Assembly (NCBI RefSeq): GCF_006716865.1
Contig: NZ_VFPT01000003.1
Span: forward strand, 62,001 to 126,000
DNA: 64,000 nt
Reading direction: 5' to 3'
Source: Roseinatronobacter monicus
GTDB taxonomy: Bacteria > Pseudomonadota > Alphaproteobacteria > Rhodobacterales > Rhodobacteraceae
Shown here: piece after piece, positions 1 to 8,780 of the stretch
How positions within the stretch are numbered: the stretch's first letter is position 1
How the letters are laid out: each line of letters begins with the position of its first letter
Notes under the pieces: generated by a model
Seen by the model: the letters and a program-made list of their open reading frames with translations, nothing else
Database searches by the model: none
Told to the model about the DNA's origin: nothing
Position numbers and translations under genes: made by a program

Positions 1-498
1 GTCTTCCCCAAAACCCGCCAACAGCGATGCTGGGTTCACAAGACGGCGAATGTGCTCAATTGCCTGCCCAAACGCTCGCAGCCCAAGGCCAAGAAAATGC
101 TGCATGACATCTGGCAGGCTGAGACCAGGAAAGACGCCGAGGCTGCCTTCGATCTGTTCATCGAGACCTATGAGCCGAAATATCCCAAGGCTGCCACCTG
201 CCTGATCAAGGACCGGGAAGAGCTGCTATCTTTCTACGATTTTCCAGCGCAGCACTGGCAGAGCATCCGCACCACCAACCCTATCGAGAGCACCTTCGCC
301 ACCATCCGTCACCGGACCAAACGCGCAAAGGGCTGTCTGACCCGTCCCGGAATGCTGCACATGATGTTCAAGCTCGCGCAATGCGCAGAGACAAGCTGGC
401 GCAAGCTGCGCGGCTTCGCCCACCTCGCCGACGTCATCGAAGGCGTCGATTTCATCAACGGCGTCAAGCCATCAACCCCAGATCAGGCCGCCGCATGA
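1..498 (+). CDS. IS256-family (mutator) transposase, C-terminal part, cut by window edge
   Basis: The frame is open from base 1, so the start lies outside the window. The product is the C-terminal third of an IS256/mutator DDE transposase. The visible signature is the conserved stretch with TRQQRCWVHKTANVLN near the edge, followed by WQSIRTTNPIESTFATIRHRT, which carries the family's final catalytic glutamate region (NPIES). It ends in the usual GV(D)F.NG tail. The gene lies at the right edge of an IS256 copy that interrupts an IS66 transposase. No defect is visible in the part shown. Confidence 0.9.
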   Translation, partial: VFPKTRQQRCWVHKTANVLNCLPKRSQPKAKKMLHDIWQAETRKDAEAAFDLFIETYEPKYPKAATCLIKDREELLSFYDFPAQHWQSIRTTNPIESTFATIRHRTKRAKGCLTRPGMLHMMFKLAQCAETSWRKLRGFAHLADVIEGVDFINGVKPSTPDQAAA

Positions 499-530
499 CA
501 AGCCCCAAACACCAGATTTGACAATAGCTC
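1..530 (+). mobile_element. IS256-family element, right end only
   Basis: The right end of an IS256 element. About 30 bases follow the transposase stop and end near ACCAGATTTGACAATAGCTC, which looks like the outward face of an IS256 terminal repeat. Directly beyond it (531 on) the reading frame of an IS66 TnpC resumes on the other strand, so this is an insertion junction. The left end and the target duplication are outside the window; the boundary is accurate to a few bases. Confidence 0.75.
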
Positions 531-1443
531 CATCGGCATGGATCACACCCTTATATCCCTTGAGGTGGGATGAGGGGTGCTCGCCCTTGCGATCCACACT
601 GAACTGATACCAGACGCAGGGCGGGGCTTGTCCGCACCACGGACGCTCATCGCGCACATAGCTCCACAGGCGTGCTGTTTGCGCCTTGCCTTTGGCCTGC
701 ATCTTGACGGGCGTGTCATCGGCAAACAGGGCAGGTCCGGCCCGAACCAGCTTGCCGATATGGGCCGCCAAGGGTTCCAGAAGTGCTGTTGATCGCCCCA
801 CCCAATCGGTCAGCGTGGAGCGGTGCAGGTCGACCTTGTCACGAGCATAGATTTCGGACTGGCGATAGAGCGGAAGGTGATCGCAATATTTGCCGACCAG
901 CACATGGGCCAACAGACCCGGACCAGGACGCCCGCGGGTGATCGGGCGTGAGGGCAGTTCGGCCTGAGCAAATGCCTCGCAACAGGTGCAGGCCATTCGA
1001 GGCCGCACGATCCGTTTCACCACAAAATGCCCGGGGACGTATTCCAGCTCTTCTGTCACGTCCTCGCCGAGTTGCTTGAGCGCACCACCACAATCGCCGC
1101 AGCTATCGCCCGGCGACAGGATTTCTTCCTGTCGCTCAAGGTGATCGGGCAGCGGTGCGCGATTGTGGGTGCGTTTGGCAGGAGCCTCTTGATCAGCATC
1201 CGTCTCGGGGGCTGTCTTTTGCGCCTCGGAAGCCGCCGCAATTTCGGTATCTTCCTGAAGGTCGAAGGCCAGCTGATCCATGGCCTCGGATTTGCTGCCA
1301 AAACGGGCCTTGCGATGTCCCGCCAGTTCCTTCTTCAGCTTCTCGATCTGATAGGCCTGCGCCTTGATTTCGGCCGCCATCAACTCGCTGACTGCACGCA
1401 GCTCAGTGGGGTCTTCGGGCAGGGATTTGAACGTCGCGCGCAT
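531..1443 (-). pseudogene. tnpC: IS66-family TnpC transposase, 3' end removed by IS256
   Basis: N-terminal ~300 residues of an IS66 TnpC. Visible parts are a leucine-rich coiled-coil start, a KARFGSKSE motif, a zinc-finger-like Cys cluster (CGDCGGALKQLGEDV, then CTCCEAF) and the first catalytic aspartate in ALFADDTPV. The match stops at GVIHADG, just before the family's next conserved block; the remaining codons read into the IS256 end and are not TnpC. The gene is therefore interrupted, and its C-terminal half should lie beyond the left edge of the window. Confidence 0.85.
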
Positions 1444-1511
1444 GCGTATTTTATATCCGAACAGCCTCCTGAACGGAACACAAAATGCGCATAAACCCTT
1501 GTTTTACTGGC

Positions 1512-1859
1512 TCATCCAGCCTGCAATGGTCGCCATGTCCGCGCAGGCATCCGCCAGTCAATGCCTTCCAGCAGCATCGACAATTGCGCTGCTGAGACAC
1601 AGATTTTACCGTCCTTGGCCGAAGGCCAGACAAACCGCCCTTTCTCGAGGCGTTTCATGAACAGGCATGCGCCCTGCGTGTCCCACCAGATGATTTTCAA
1701 CAGGTCACCCCGACGGCCACGGAACACGAACAGGTGGCCAGAATAAGGGTCTTCGGCCAGCAGTTTCTCCGTTTGTGCAGCCAGCGTGTTGAAACCTCGG
1801 CGCATATCCGTGACACCCGCTGCCAGCCAAACCCGCGTGTTGTTCGGCACCGGGATCAT
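1512..1859 (-). CDS. tnpB: IS66 family accessory protein TnpB (Orf2)
   Basis: A 115-aa IS66 Orf2/TnpB protein, intact. Recognised by [14 protein letters not shown], the [18 protein letters not shown] core and the ending LLEGIDW; the length is normal for the family. It overlaps the tnpA stop by 4 bases (ATGA), as is usual in IS66 operons, so translation is probably coupled. TnpB is needed for transposition of IS66 elements that carry it, but its biochemical role is not established. Confidence 0.92.
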   Translation of the reverse strand: MIPVPNNTRVWLAAGVTDMRRGFNTLAAQTEKLLAEDPYSGHLFVFRGRRGDLLKIIWWDTQGACLFMKRLEKGRFVWPSAKDGKICVSAAQLSMLLEGIDWRMPARTWRPLQAG

Positions 1860-2272
1860 GCCGTCAGCCCCTGCACCAAGCCCACGACCGATGCCAGCGA
1901 CGTCGGGCCTTCCACCAGAATGCGCCGCCCGTCCGACAGCGCGATATCCACGCGCTGCGCCAAAACAGCAGGGCCAGGATCAGCCGCCACGTCATTCATT
2001 CGTGCAGGAGTGAGGGGCCTTTCCAGCGCGGGCGTTTCAATCTCGACTGGCAGGAAAACGCCTTCAAGAGCGATGCTCTCCTCCGGCGACGACCCACCCT
2101 CCGCAGGCGCGAACCGGGGATCCTTCAGCCATTTGAAAATCAGGTTCGCGTTCATCGAATAGCGCCGCGCAACTTGTGCAACCGAAACGCCTGGCGTCAA
2201 CGTCTGAGCGCAAATCGTGCGCTTCTCGTCATCAGACCAGTTCCGCTTCTTCAAACCCTTTTTCCCTGCCAT
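1856..2272 (-). CDS. tnpA: IS66 family TnpA, HTH protein
   Basis: IS66 Orf1/TnpA, about 138 aa from the ATG that gives [17 protein letters not shown]; an in-frame ATG 7 codons upstream is possible. The N-terminus is a helix-turn-helix of the transposase_8 type ([33 protein letters not shown]). First gene of the tnpA-tnpB-tnpC unit and presumed DNA-binding. A near-perfect 20-bp palindrome (GTCCAC..ATCGAT..GTGGAC, about 2288-2307) lies just upstream of the start and could be a regulatory site. Confidence 0.88.
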   Translation of the reverse strand: MAGKKGLKKRNWSDDEKRTICAQTLTPGVSVAQVARRYSMNANLIFKWLKDPRFAPAEGGSSPEESIALEGVFLPVEIETPALERPLTPARMNDVAADPGPAVLAQRVDIALSDGRRILVEGPTSLASVVGLVQGLTA

Positions 2273-2357
2273 CACCGACCTCAAGATGTCCACTATCGAT
2301 GGTGGACACTATCACCCACTCCTTCGCGCAGGCAGGGCAGTCAGACCGGACGGATAC

Positions 2358-3799
2358 CCCGCGAATAACCAATTCTTTCTTCCGATTCCAATAGGTCTGA
2401 GGGCGCGCTCGGCCGGATTGTTATCAATGGCAACCCGCCCATCCTCAAGAAACAGGCTGAACGCGGCGCGTCGGCTGAGGCCATAGCGGAAGGCTTTCGC
2501 CAGATCGCCCTTGCCGGGGATCAGCGCGAGCTGACTCTCGGCCCAGGCGAAGAAAGCGTCGACCTTCGGCGCGCTGTGTTTCTGGCGTGCGGCAAGGCGG
2601 ATATCGGCGGTCTGACCAGTGATTTCGCGCTCAATGTCATAAAGCGCGCCGATACGGTCCAGCGCCTCGCGGGCGATGGCAGATTTCGTCTTGCTCCATT
2701 CATCATGGAAGTCGCGGCGCAGATGCGCCCAGCATGCCGCCTCGCGCAGGCGGGGCGTCCCGTCAGGGTCTGGAGCGTAGAGTTTGGCATAGCCCTTGTA
2801 AGCGTCCGCTTGCAGAATGCCGCGGGTATTGGCCAGATGTCGATGGACGTGTTCTTCTTTCCAATCGGGGGCGAAGGTGTAGACTGCGCCCGGGGGTGAG
2901 GCACCTGCCCAAGGCCGCTGGTCGCGGATATAGGCCCAGATCCGGCCCTTCTTCACGCCCTTTCCCAAGCCCCTGTCGCGCAAGGATTTGTCCAGAACGC
3001 GGATCGGGGTGTCATCGGCATGCAGCAGATCACTGGCCATGACATCCGCCTCGATCCTCTCGATCAGCGGGGCCAGAACCTTCATCGCGCGCCCGCACCA
3101 GTCGACCAGCGTGCTGTCGGGAATATCCGCGCCCATGCGCGCGAAGATTTCGTTCAGGCGATAGAGCGGGATATGATCGTCGAATTTCGAGACCAGAATG
3201 TAGGCCAGCAGCGCCGCGCTTGCCATGCTGCCAGGGATCGGTCTGCTGGGGGCAGGTTCCTGCACCATCTTCTCGCAACGGCGGCAGGACTTCTTCAGTC
3301 GCGCGATCTGCAGGACCTTGAGCTGTGCCGCCACCAGATCCAGCATTTCGCTGACATCCTCGCCAACAAGACGCAGATCCCCACCGCAATCCGGGCAGCA
3401 GGTGCCAGGATCAAGTTCACGGCGCTCGCGTGGCGTGGTGTCAGACACGCGAGGGCGACGGCGGGGCTTGTGCTCAGCGGTATCTTTACTGGCATCTGCA
3501 GACGCGTCATCTGCGGCATCCTCATCCGCGGTGGCGCTTTCGGCGGCTGCGATCAGCAGGTCTTCCAGCGCCAGTTCGAGCTGTTCGATCTCTCGCTCGA
3601 CCTTCTCCGAGGATTTGCCAAAAGCCTGCTTCTTCAGCTTTGCGATACGCAGCCGAAGGGTTTGGATCAGCTGATCGTGGGCCCGGATTGTCGCTGACAT
3701 CCGCGCATTCTCTGCCTGCAATGCAGCGATCATCGCCTTCAAAAGCGCGGGATCTTCAGGCAGGATTGCGGCATCGTTTTGCATGTCGCTGGCTATCAT
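2358..3799 (-). pseudogene. tnpC: IS66-family TnpC transposase no. 2, 3' end displaced by IS66 no. 1
   Basis: Nearly complete IS66 TnpC of a different subgroup from the neighbouring copy. It has a coiled-coil start (LRLRIAKLKKQAFGKSSEKVE), a zinc-ribbon (CCPDCGGDLRLVGEDV), catalytic-region motifs LLHADDTPIRV and QADAYKGY, and VAIDNNPAERALRPIGIGRKNWLFAG. The last motif should be followed by about 50 more residues. Instead the frame enters the end of IS66 no. 1 and stops, so the gene lacks its normal C-terminus. Confidence 0.88.
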
Positions 3800-3846
3800 A
3801 GTTGATCAGGATATGCCATAAAAACAAGGCATTTCAGGTGGATAAA

Positions 3847-4139
3847 TCACCCCACTCGCGCTGGTGGCGCACCCCAATCCGGCCGCCGCCAGTCGATCCC
3901 CTCCCAAAGCATGGCAAGTTGTGCCGATGTCAGGCGCGTAGCCCCGGAGACCGTGTTCGGCCAAGGGAAACGCCCGCGCTGGAGCACCTTGTAATACAGG
4001 CAAAACCCCTGGCCATCCCAATAAAGGAGCTTCAACCGGTCACCCTTGCGGCCCCGAAACGCAAACACCGCGCCGCCCGTCGGCTTCTGGCGCAACACGT
4101 CCTGCGCCAGCGCCGCCAGACCTGCGATCCCCTTGCGGT
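3847..4139 (-). pseudogene. tnpB: IS66-family TnpB no. 2, 5' end removed by RIT element
   Basis: The frame shows RKGIAGLAALAQ, then AVFAFRGRKGDRLKLLYWD, GFCLYYKVLQ and LWEGIDW: a standard IS66 TnpB from about residue 20 to the end. The first ~20 residues and the start codon are missing because the coding sequence runs into a palindrome at 4139 that marks the end of a recombinase element. Pairs with the tnpC at 2358-3799. Confidence 0.82.
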
Positions 4140-4158
4140 TATGCAGAGCTCTGCATAA
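4139..4158. repeat. Perfect 20-bp palindrome at RIT element end
   Basis: TTATGCAGAGCTCTGCATAA reads the same on both strands. It sits exactly where the IS66 tnpB frame breaks. Related half-sites (TTATGCGCAGCGCAT at about 4167-4181 and TTACTGCGCATAA at about 4238-4250) follow within 110 bases. This is consistent with a recombinase recognition region at the end of the three-recombinase element next to it. Confidence 0.7.
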
Positions 4159-4233
4159 GCGTAATTATGCGCAGCGCATGATTATGTAGAGCGGCTGGCG
4201 GTTCTATTGAATCGCCAGCGCCTTATGGCGGTT

Positions 4234-5247
4234 TTACTGCGCATAATCCTTACGGTGCCGCACATCCTGGAGCATGGCGATGACCTTGTCCGGCGCCTTG
4301 AATCTGCCGGGTGTGAGGGTTGGAGGCTGCATCGCCGCGAGGGCCTCGAGTTTCTCAGTGGGATCGGCGCGCAGATATATCTCGGTGCTCTGGAGCGTGG
4401 CATGGCCAAGCCAGAGGGAGACCTTCCGCACGTCGTGGGTGGCGTGGAGCGTGTGCATGGCGCAAGTGTGACGCAGGACGTGGGGCGTGACGCGCTTTTC
4501 GAGGATCGAGGGCATGGCGGCGGCGGCACGCTTCACGTGTTTGGCGAGGATATATTCGAAGCCGGATCGAGTCATGGCCCGGCCGCCGCTGTTGAGGAAG
4601 AGTTCGGCAGCTCGGACCTTCGGCCGGATGGCAACCCAGGCCTTGATGGCAGTGGCGGTCTCCTTCCAGAGGGGCAGCACGCGCTCCCGTCGTCCCTTTC
4701 CCATCACGTGGACGCTCGCCCAATCCCGCTGATCGATCTGCTCGAGCTTCAGGCCGGTCAACTCGGAGACGCGCAGGCCGGCGGCGAAGGCGAGATGCAG
4801 CATGGCCCTATCCCTGGTTCCCGACGCAGTTCGTGGATCGGGCGCGTCGAGAAGCGCCTTCATCTCGTCGCGCGACAGGTGGGTCACCAATGCCTCGTCG
4901 GTCTTCTTCATCGGAATGGCATGGATGCGCCCGGCCTGATCTAGGCAATGCGGCAGGCGGTATTCGAGGAAGCGGAAAAATGCGTTGATCGCCGCCAGGC
5001 GCGCGTTGCGCGAGCGGGCGCTGTTGCCGCGCTCGACTTCGAGATGCTCTAGAAAGTCGAGGACGAGCTCCGCGTCGATCGCCTCGACTTCGAGTTCGCA
5101 GGGGTTCTTTCGAAGTCGCCCGGCCGCAAAGACAACGAGGAGCTGGAAGCAGGTGGCGTAGGCGTCGCATGTATGCGCGCTGGCGCGCCGGTCCCGCGGC
5201 AGATGTTCGCGCAGGAACGCGGCGAGATGGGGTCCAAGCAGGGTCAT
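4234..5247 (-). CDS. Tyrosine recombinase, third gene of RIT trio
   Basis: A 337-aa tyrosine recombinase/integrase. The start chosen is the ATG at 5247, which overlaps the stop of the preceding recombinase as ATGA; upstream codons read antisense to that gene. It has an N-terminal SAM-like core-binding domain (roughly residues 1-110, RNARLAAINAFFRFLEYRL) and a C-terminal catalytic domain. All key residues are visible: Arg in AAGLRVSELTGL, HxxR region as VLRHTCAMHTL, and the nucleophile in STEIYLRADP after LWLGHATLQ. It appears intact and could be active if partners are supplied in trans. Confidence 0.88.
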   Translation of the reverse strand: MTLLGPHLAAFLREHLPRDRRASAHTCDAYATCFQLLVVFAAGRLRKNPCELEVEAIDAELVLDFLEHLEVERGNSARSRNARLAAINAFFRFLEYRLPHCLDQAGRIHAIPMKKTDEALVTHLSRDEMKALLDAPDPRTASGTRDRAMLHLAFAAGLRVSELTGLKLEQIDQRDWASVHVMGKGRRERVLPLWKETATAIKAWVAIRPKVRAAELFLNSGGRAMTRSGFEYILAKHVKRAAAAMPSILEKRVTPHVLRHTCAMHTLHATHDVRKVSLWLGHATLQSTEIYLRADPTEKLEALAAMQPPTLTPGRFKAPDKVIAMLQDVRHRKDYAQ

Positions 5248-5709
5248 GTCGCGCCTCCCCGGTGTAGCGCTTCGCCGGCTTCGGCGATGGCGGTCATCAA
5301 GGTCGGCGTCGCCTGCAGATACCAATAGGTATCGGTGACATGGGCGTGGCCGAGATAGGTGCTCAGGGCGACCATGTGTCGGTCGATCGCGGCGCGGTCG
5401 CTTCCGCATCGCTCCAGAGACCGAACGGCGAAAGTGTGTCTCAGATCATGGAGGCGCGGCCCAGGTTTGCCCGCCGGAGGGCGGATGCCGACGGATCGGG
5501 TCAACTCGCGAAAGACGGCTCCAACCGTGTTGTAGGACGGGCTGGTTCCGGCCGTCGAGCGCAGGAGCGGTGCGTCCGCGCAGGCCGGGTGTGCGTCGAG
5601 CCAGACGTTGAGCGCGTCGCGCGTGCTCTGGTGGATCGGGACGAGTCGACTCTTCCTGAACTTCGTCTCCAGAACGAGAAGACCGTCCTCGCCAAGGTCC
5701 CGCACCCTT
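5244..5709 (-). pseudogene. Tyrosine recombinase, second gene of RIT trio, 5'-truncated
   Basis: Only the catalytic domain remains. It reads VRDLGEDGLLVLETKFRKSRLVPIH, then LHDLRHTFAVRSLERC and STYLGHAHVTDTYWYLQATP, so the RHxxR-type box and the tyrosine are present. The core-binding domain is missing: upstream of about 5709 the sequence changes to an unrelated plus-strand coding fragment. It ends in an ATGA overlap with the next recombinase. Confidence 0.82.
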
Positions 5710-5710
5710 A

Positions 5711-6011
5711 TCAGTTCATCTATCTGACATTGCGCGATCTGGTCGAGACCCACGGGATTTCGGACAGTCTGGTCTTTGATGGCGAGGTGCAGACCTATCT
5801 GGCGCGCTTCCTGATGCATCAATGCGGTTTTTTCGACCACGCGACACCCAATGTGCAACTGGCCAATTGCCTGGCAGGAGTCTGGGCTGCGTTGCCGCTG
5901 GTCAGCGGGCCAGAGCGCGGGCAATCCGCCTATGCGGCCGATGGGATTAACAAGGCCTTCGCCGCGCCCGAAACCGTGCTCGATGTTCTGGGCCGTCGGT
6001 TCAAATGGTGA
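5711..6011 (+). pseudogene. Gene fragment of unknown family (C-terminal ~100 aa)
   Basis: From about 5711 the plus strand reads as a plausible protein C-terminus (YLTLRDLVETHGISD, ending VLDVLGRRFKW). It is open leftwards only because the recombinase antisense happens to be open. There is no start codon of its own after the junction, so this is taken as the 3' end of a host gene cut by the RIT element or by a rearrangement. I do not recognise the family. No signal peptide or membrane segment is visible in the remaining part. Confidence 0.45.
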
Positions 6012-6340
6012 CGGCAGCTCAAAGTGGCGCCAGCAGTAACCCTGCGCAACGAGGCGAATGAACCAGCCCCTTGGCCTGCACCAAGTACGTCAAGAGCAAT
6101 GTCCTCGACTCGCCGCGCTTCCAGATTCGATTCCTTGCTTCTTATGCCCGTCCATGGGGCATAGCGACCGGCCGCTTCTTCTAAATGTAGCGGCGCAGCA
6201 ATTTGTTCCCCTAACATCAACGTCGACCACTCGCTTCATGCCGCATACCGTGTGACCATCCACAATGAGGCTGGTGTTGTCACATGCAGCGCAATTCCTG
6301 AGCGACCGCTTTGATGAACGACTATGTAGAAGGCCGACCG
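6012..6340. other. Non-coding stretch before the IS91 end
   Basis: About 330 bases between the unknown fragment and the recognisable 3' region of IS91 copy A. Short open frames exist on both strands but none has a ribosome-binding site or family resemblance. No clear promoter or repeat was seen. Confidence 0.4.
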
Positions 6341-6354
6341 GCGGCTTAGGTGAA

Positions 6355-6421
6355 GGTTTTCTGATGCGGGTCGCGGCGATCCGCTGCGCACTGGCGCGAC
6401 CACGACCCGCGTTGGAAAACC
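6355..6421 (+). other. Conserved hairpin in IS91 copy A 3' region
   Basis: The arms GGTTTTCTGATGCGGGTCG (6355-6373) and CGACCCGCGTTGGAAAACC (6403-6421) pair with three G-T type wobbles on the plus strand. The homologous hairpin in copy B (21781-21846) has different bases but the same pairing. Both hairpins end exactly 266 bases from the transposase stop. A second small hairpin CCTCC-CAA-GGAGG overlaps the right arm. Possible roles are an oriIS structure or a small structured RNA. Confidence 0.6.
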
Positions 6422-6686
6422 TCCCAAGGAGGAAGCCGCGGGGGTCTTGGATCAACCTATGGGGAAAGTGCGCGCACGATTGGGGCGACGGCTGCGTCAA
6501 GGGTGCGGCTGAAGGTGTGCATTGCGCCCACGACTGGGACAATCAGGCCTGATGATCCCGGAACCACTGAACAATTTGGGATGAAAGCTATCGTGTTGCG
6601 CGTCGAAGGAGGACGGGCACAGCCCTTCGTGACCGGGTCGGCGTGATGCAGCCGGTGGCGTTCTGCGTCATCTGACTGGCGGTGTG

Positions 6687-7880
6687 TCATGCGACCTGCT
6701 CCCGTGGTGGCGCGCGCGACATCGGTTTTTGTCCGCGACGGAAGATCTCGATGATGCGCATGGGGCCACCGCAGCAGGGGCATGGTTCGCGCAGGGTGAG
6801 TGGGATGACCTCGGGCTCTGGAGTGGCGGGCTGTTCGGGGCGCTGGACGCAGAGCAAGGCGCGGATCTTTGTGATGTTGACCTTGCGGGTTGAACTGGCC
6901 AGCAGGCCATAATGCCGGATGCGATGAAAGCCGTCAGGCAGCACATGGATAAGAAAGCGGCGGATGAACTCGGGCGTGGCCAGCCGCATGACCTTTTGGC
7001 GGTCGCCGGATTTGATGCGGTAATCCTTCCAGCGAAAGGCGACAGTTTGGGCGTCAGCGCTGACCAGGCGCGCATTCGAGATGGCGACGCGGTGGGTGTA
7101 TCGGCTCAGATAGGCCAGCACGGCCTCGGGCCCGCCGAAAGGCGGCTTGGCGTAGACCACCCATTCTGATTTGCGGAACGGGGCGAGCCAAGCGGTGAAG
7201 GCATCAGCCTGCGCTAGCTGTTCGAGATCGCCGAAGAAGGTCAGCTGACCGGCCCGGTGCAAATCCATCAGCCCCTCCAGAAACAGGCGCCTGAACAGCC
7301 GCGACAGCACCCGCACATGCAAAAAGAACCCCGGGCGGCAAGCGACCCACTTGGTGCCGTCGGGCGACAGGCCACCGCCGGGCACGATCATGTGGATGTG
7401 CGGATGATGGGTCAGCGCCGATCCCCAGGTGTGCAACACGCTGGTCATGCCTACCCGCGCGCCCATGCGCTTGGGATCGGCCGCAATGGTCATGACCGTT
7501 TCCGCAGATGCCCGGAACAGCAGGCCATAGACCGCCTTCTTGTTCCAGTAAGCGATTTGCGCGATCTCGGCTGGCATCGTGAAGACGACGTGGAAATATC
7601 CCACCGGCAACAGATCCTCGGCGCGCGCTTCCATCCAGTCGCGCGCCGCTGGCCCCTGGCACTTGGGGCAGTGCCTATTTTTGCAGGAGTTGAAGCTGAT
7701 GTGATGGTGGCCGCATTTGGTGCAACCGGCCACATGCCCGCCGAGCGCTTCGGTCCGGCAGGCCTCTATCGCTGACATCACCTTGAGCTGGGAGAGACTG
7801 ACATGCCCCGCATTGGCCTGCCGCCACGCAGGACCATGGGCACGGAAGATGTCAGCGATCTCCAGCTTCGGCCGGGACAT
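6687..7880 (-). CDS. IS91-family HUH transposase, intact
   Basis: A 397-aa rolling-circle transposase. The N-terminal zinc-binding region carries CTKCGHHHISFNSCKNRHCPKC. The HUH motif is HPHIHMIV within HTWGSALTHHPHIHM. The paired tyrosines are in YLSRYTHRVAIS, with the YxxxY spacing of the IS91 family. A C-terminal CPCCGGPM finger follows. The length is normal and no break is visible. The start lies 12 bases after the stop of the upstream tyrosine recombinase, so the two are probably one transcript. It nicks and joins single-stranded ends at oriIS/terIS. Confidence 0.93.
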   Translation of the reverse strand: MSRPKLEIADIFRAHGPAWRQANAGHVSLSQLKVMSAIEACRTEALGGHVAGCTKCGHHHISFNSCKNRHCPKCQGPAARDWMEARAEDLLPVGYFHVVFTMPAEIAQIAYWNKKAVYGLLFRASAETVMTIAADPKRMGARVGMTSVLHTWGSALTHHPHIHMIVPGGGLSPDGTKWVACRPGFFLHVRVLSRLFRRLFLEGLMDLHRAGQLTFFGDLEQLAQADAFTAWLAPFRKSEWVVYAKPPFGGPEAVLAYLSRYTHRVAISNARLVSADAQTVAFRWKDYRIKSGDRQKVMRLATPEFIRRFLIHVLPDGFHRIRHYGLLASSTRKVNITKIRALLCVQRPEQPATPEPEVIPLTLREPCPCCGGPMRIIEIFRRGQKPMSRAPPREQVA

Positions 7881-7892
7881 CCCGGCGCCCGC

Positions 7893-8780
7893 TCACTCCA
7901 GACTTCGCTTCACCGTCTGATCTTGCAACTTGGCCAGCATCTCATAGGGGCTGACGGTGTCGCGGATCGTCTTGGTGGCCACATGGGTGTATCTTGCAGT
8001 GGTCGTCAGCTTGGCGTGGCCGAGCAGCACCTGGATCACACGTATATCGGTGTTGGCTTCCAGTAGGTGTGTCGCAAAGCTGTGGCGCAGCGTGTGCAAT
8101 GTGGCAGGCTTCTTGACTCCGGCCATATGTTTGGCAGAGGTGAAAGCGCGGTTCAGTTGACGCGGTGAGATCGGGCTGATCTTCGGCAGGCCCGGGAACA
8201 GCCAGCCTTCAGGACGTGCCTCGCGCCACCAGGCCCGTAGCAACTCCAGCAAGCCGGGTGACAGCATGACCTTGCGGTCCTTCTGACCCTTGCCCAGCTC
8301 GACATGGATCAGCATCCGGTCACTGTCGATATCACTGACCTTGAGGTTACAGACCTCGGCGGCCCTGAGCCCGGTACCATAGGAAATGCTGAGCGCGGCG
8401 CGATACTTGAGCCCTGGTCCGGGTGCGGCCATCAGGATGTCGGACACCTCCTCGACGCTGAAGACAACAGGCAGTTTGCGCGGCTCGGTACGGAATTGCA
8501 TGTAGCGCTTCATCTCTTCGCGCCCGCAGGTCATGCCGAAAAAGAACCGCAGCGCCACGATCCGCGTGTTGAAGGTTGACGGCGTAATCCCCGTATCTGT
8601 CATATGCAGCTGATAGGCGCGCAGATCCTCCGGCGTCGCGGTATCAGGCGAGCGACCAAGGAAGGCCGCAAAATCCTTGATTGCCCGGATGTGGGACTTC
8701 TGCGCCTTGTCGCCCATCCCGCGGATGCGCATGTCTTCGATCATCCGCTGGCGCAGCGGGGTTACTCTCTCCTCTGTCAT
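7893..8780 (-). CDS. Tyrosine recombinase associated with IS91 element
   Basis: A 295-aa XerC/D-like integrase. The start is the ATG at 8780 (MTEERVTPLRQRMIED) behind a strong AGGAGGT ribosome-binding site; in-frame codons upstream are unlikely to be used. It has a SAM-like N-terminal domain and a complete catalytic domain (GTGLRAAEVCNL, TLRHSFATHLLE, LLGHAKLTTTARYTHV). This gene commonly precedes IS91-type transposases in Proteobacteria. It may resolve transposition intermediates, which is an inference from the association. Confidence 0.9.
   Translation of the reverse strand: MTEERVTPLRQRMIEDMRIRGMGDKAQKSHIRAIKDFAAFLGRSPDTATPEDLRAYQLHMTDTGITPSTFNTRIVALRFFFGMTCGREEMKRYMQFRTEPRKLPVVFSVEEVSDILMAAPGPGLKYRAALSISYGTGLRAAEVCNLKVSDIDSDRMLIHVELGKGQKDRKVMLSPGLLELLRAWWREARPEGWLFPGLPKISPISPRQLNRAFTSAKHMAGVKKPATLHTLRHSFATHLLEANTDIRVIQVLLGHAKLTTTARYTHVATKTIRDTVSPYEMLAKLQDQTVKRSLE

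Larger units (their letters stand above)
531..2357 (-). mobile_element. IS66-family element no. 1 (left part lost to IS256)
   Basis: Contains tnpA, tnpB and a truncated tnpC on the minus strand. The right boundary is placed at 2357, where the terminal GTATCCGTCCGGTCT (minus strand) meets the interrupted tnpC of a second IS66 element. The 8 bases next to it (2358-2365, CCCGCGAA) belong to that host gene and are a candidate target duplication, whose partner would lie outside the window. The left end was displaced by the IS256 insertion. Confidence 0.75.
4139..5710 (-). mobile_element. Recombinase-in-trio (RIT) element, truncated
   Basis: Two adjacent minus-strand tyrosine recombinase genes with an ATGA overlap and divergent sequences are the downstream part of the recombinase-in-trio organisation known from rhizobial and Rhodobacterales plasmids. 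The third gene is intact, the second keeps only its catalytic C-terminal domain, and the first is absent. The left end is a palindrome-rich stretch that breaks an IS66 tnpB. The right end is an abrupt junction near 5710 with an unrelated gene fragment. Confidence 0.7.

Noticed and set aside
5340..5710. Plus-strand open frame running from the RIT recombinases into the unknown fragment.
   Set aside because: This half is antisense to two real recombinase genes; only the part after about 5711 reads like protein.
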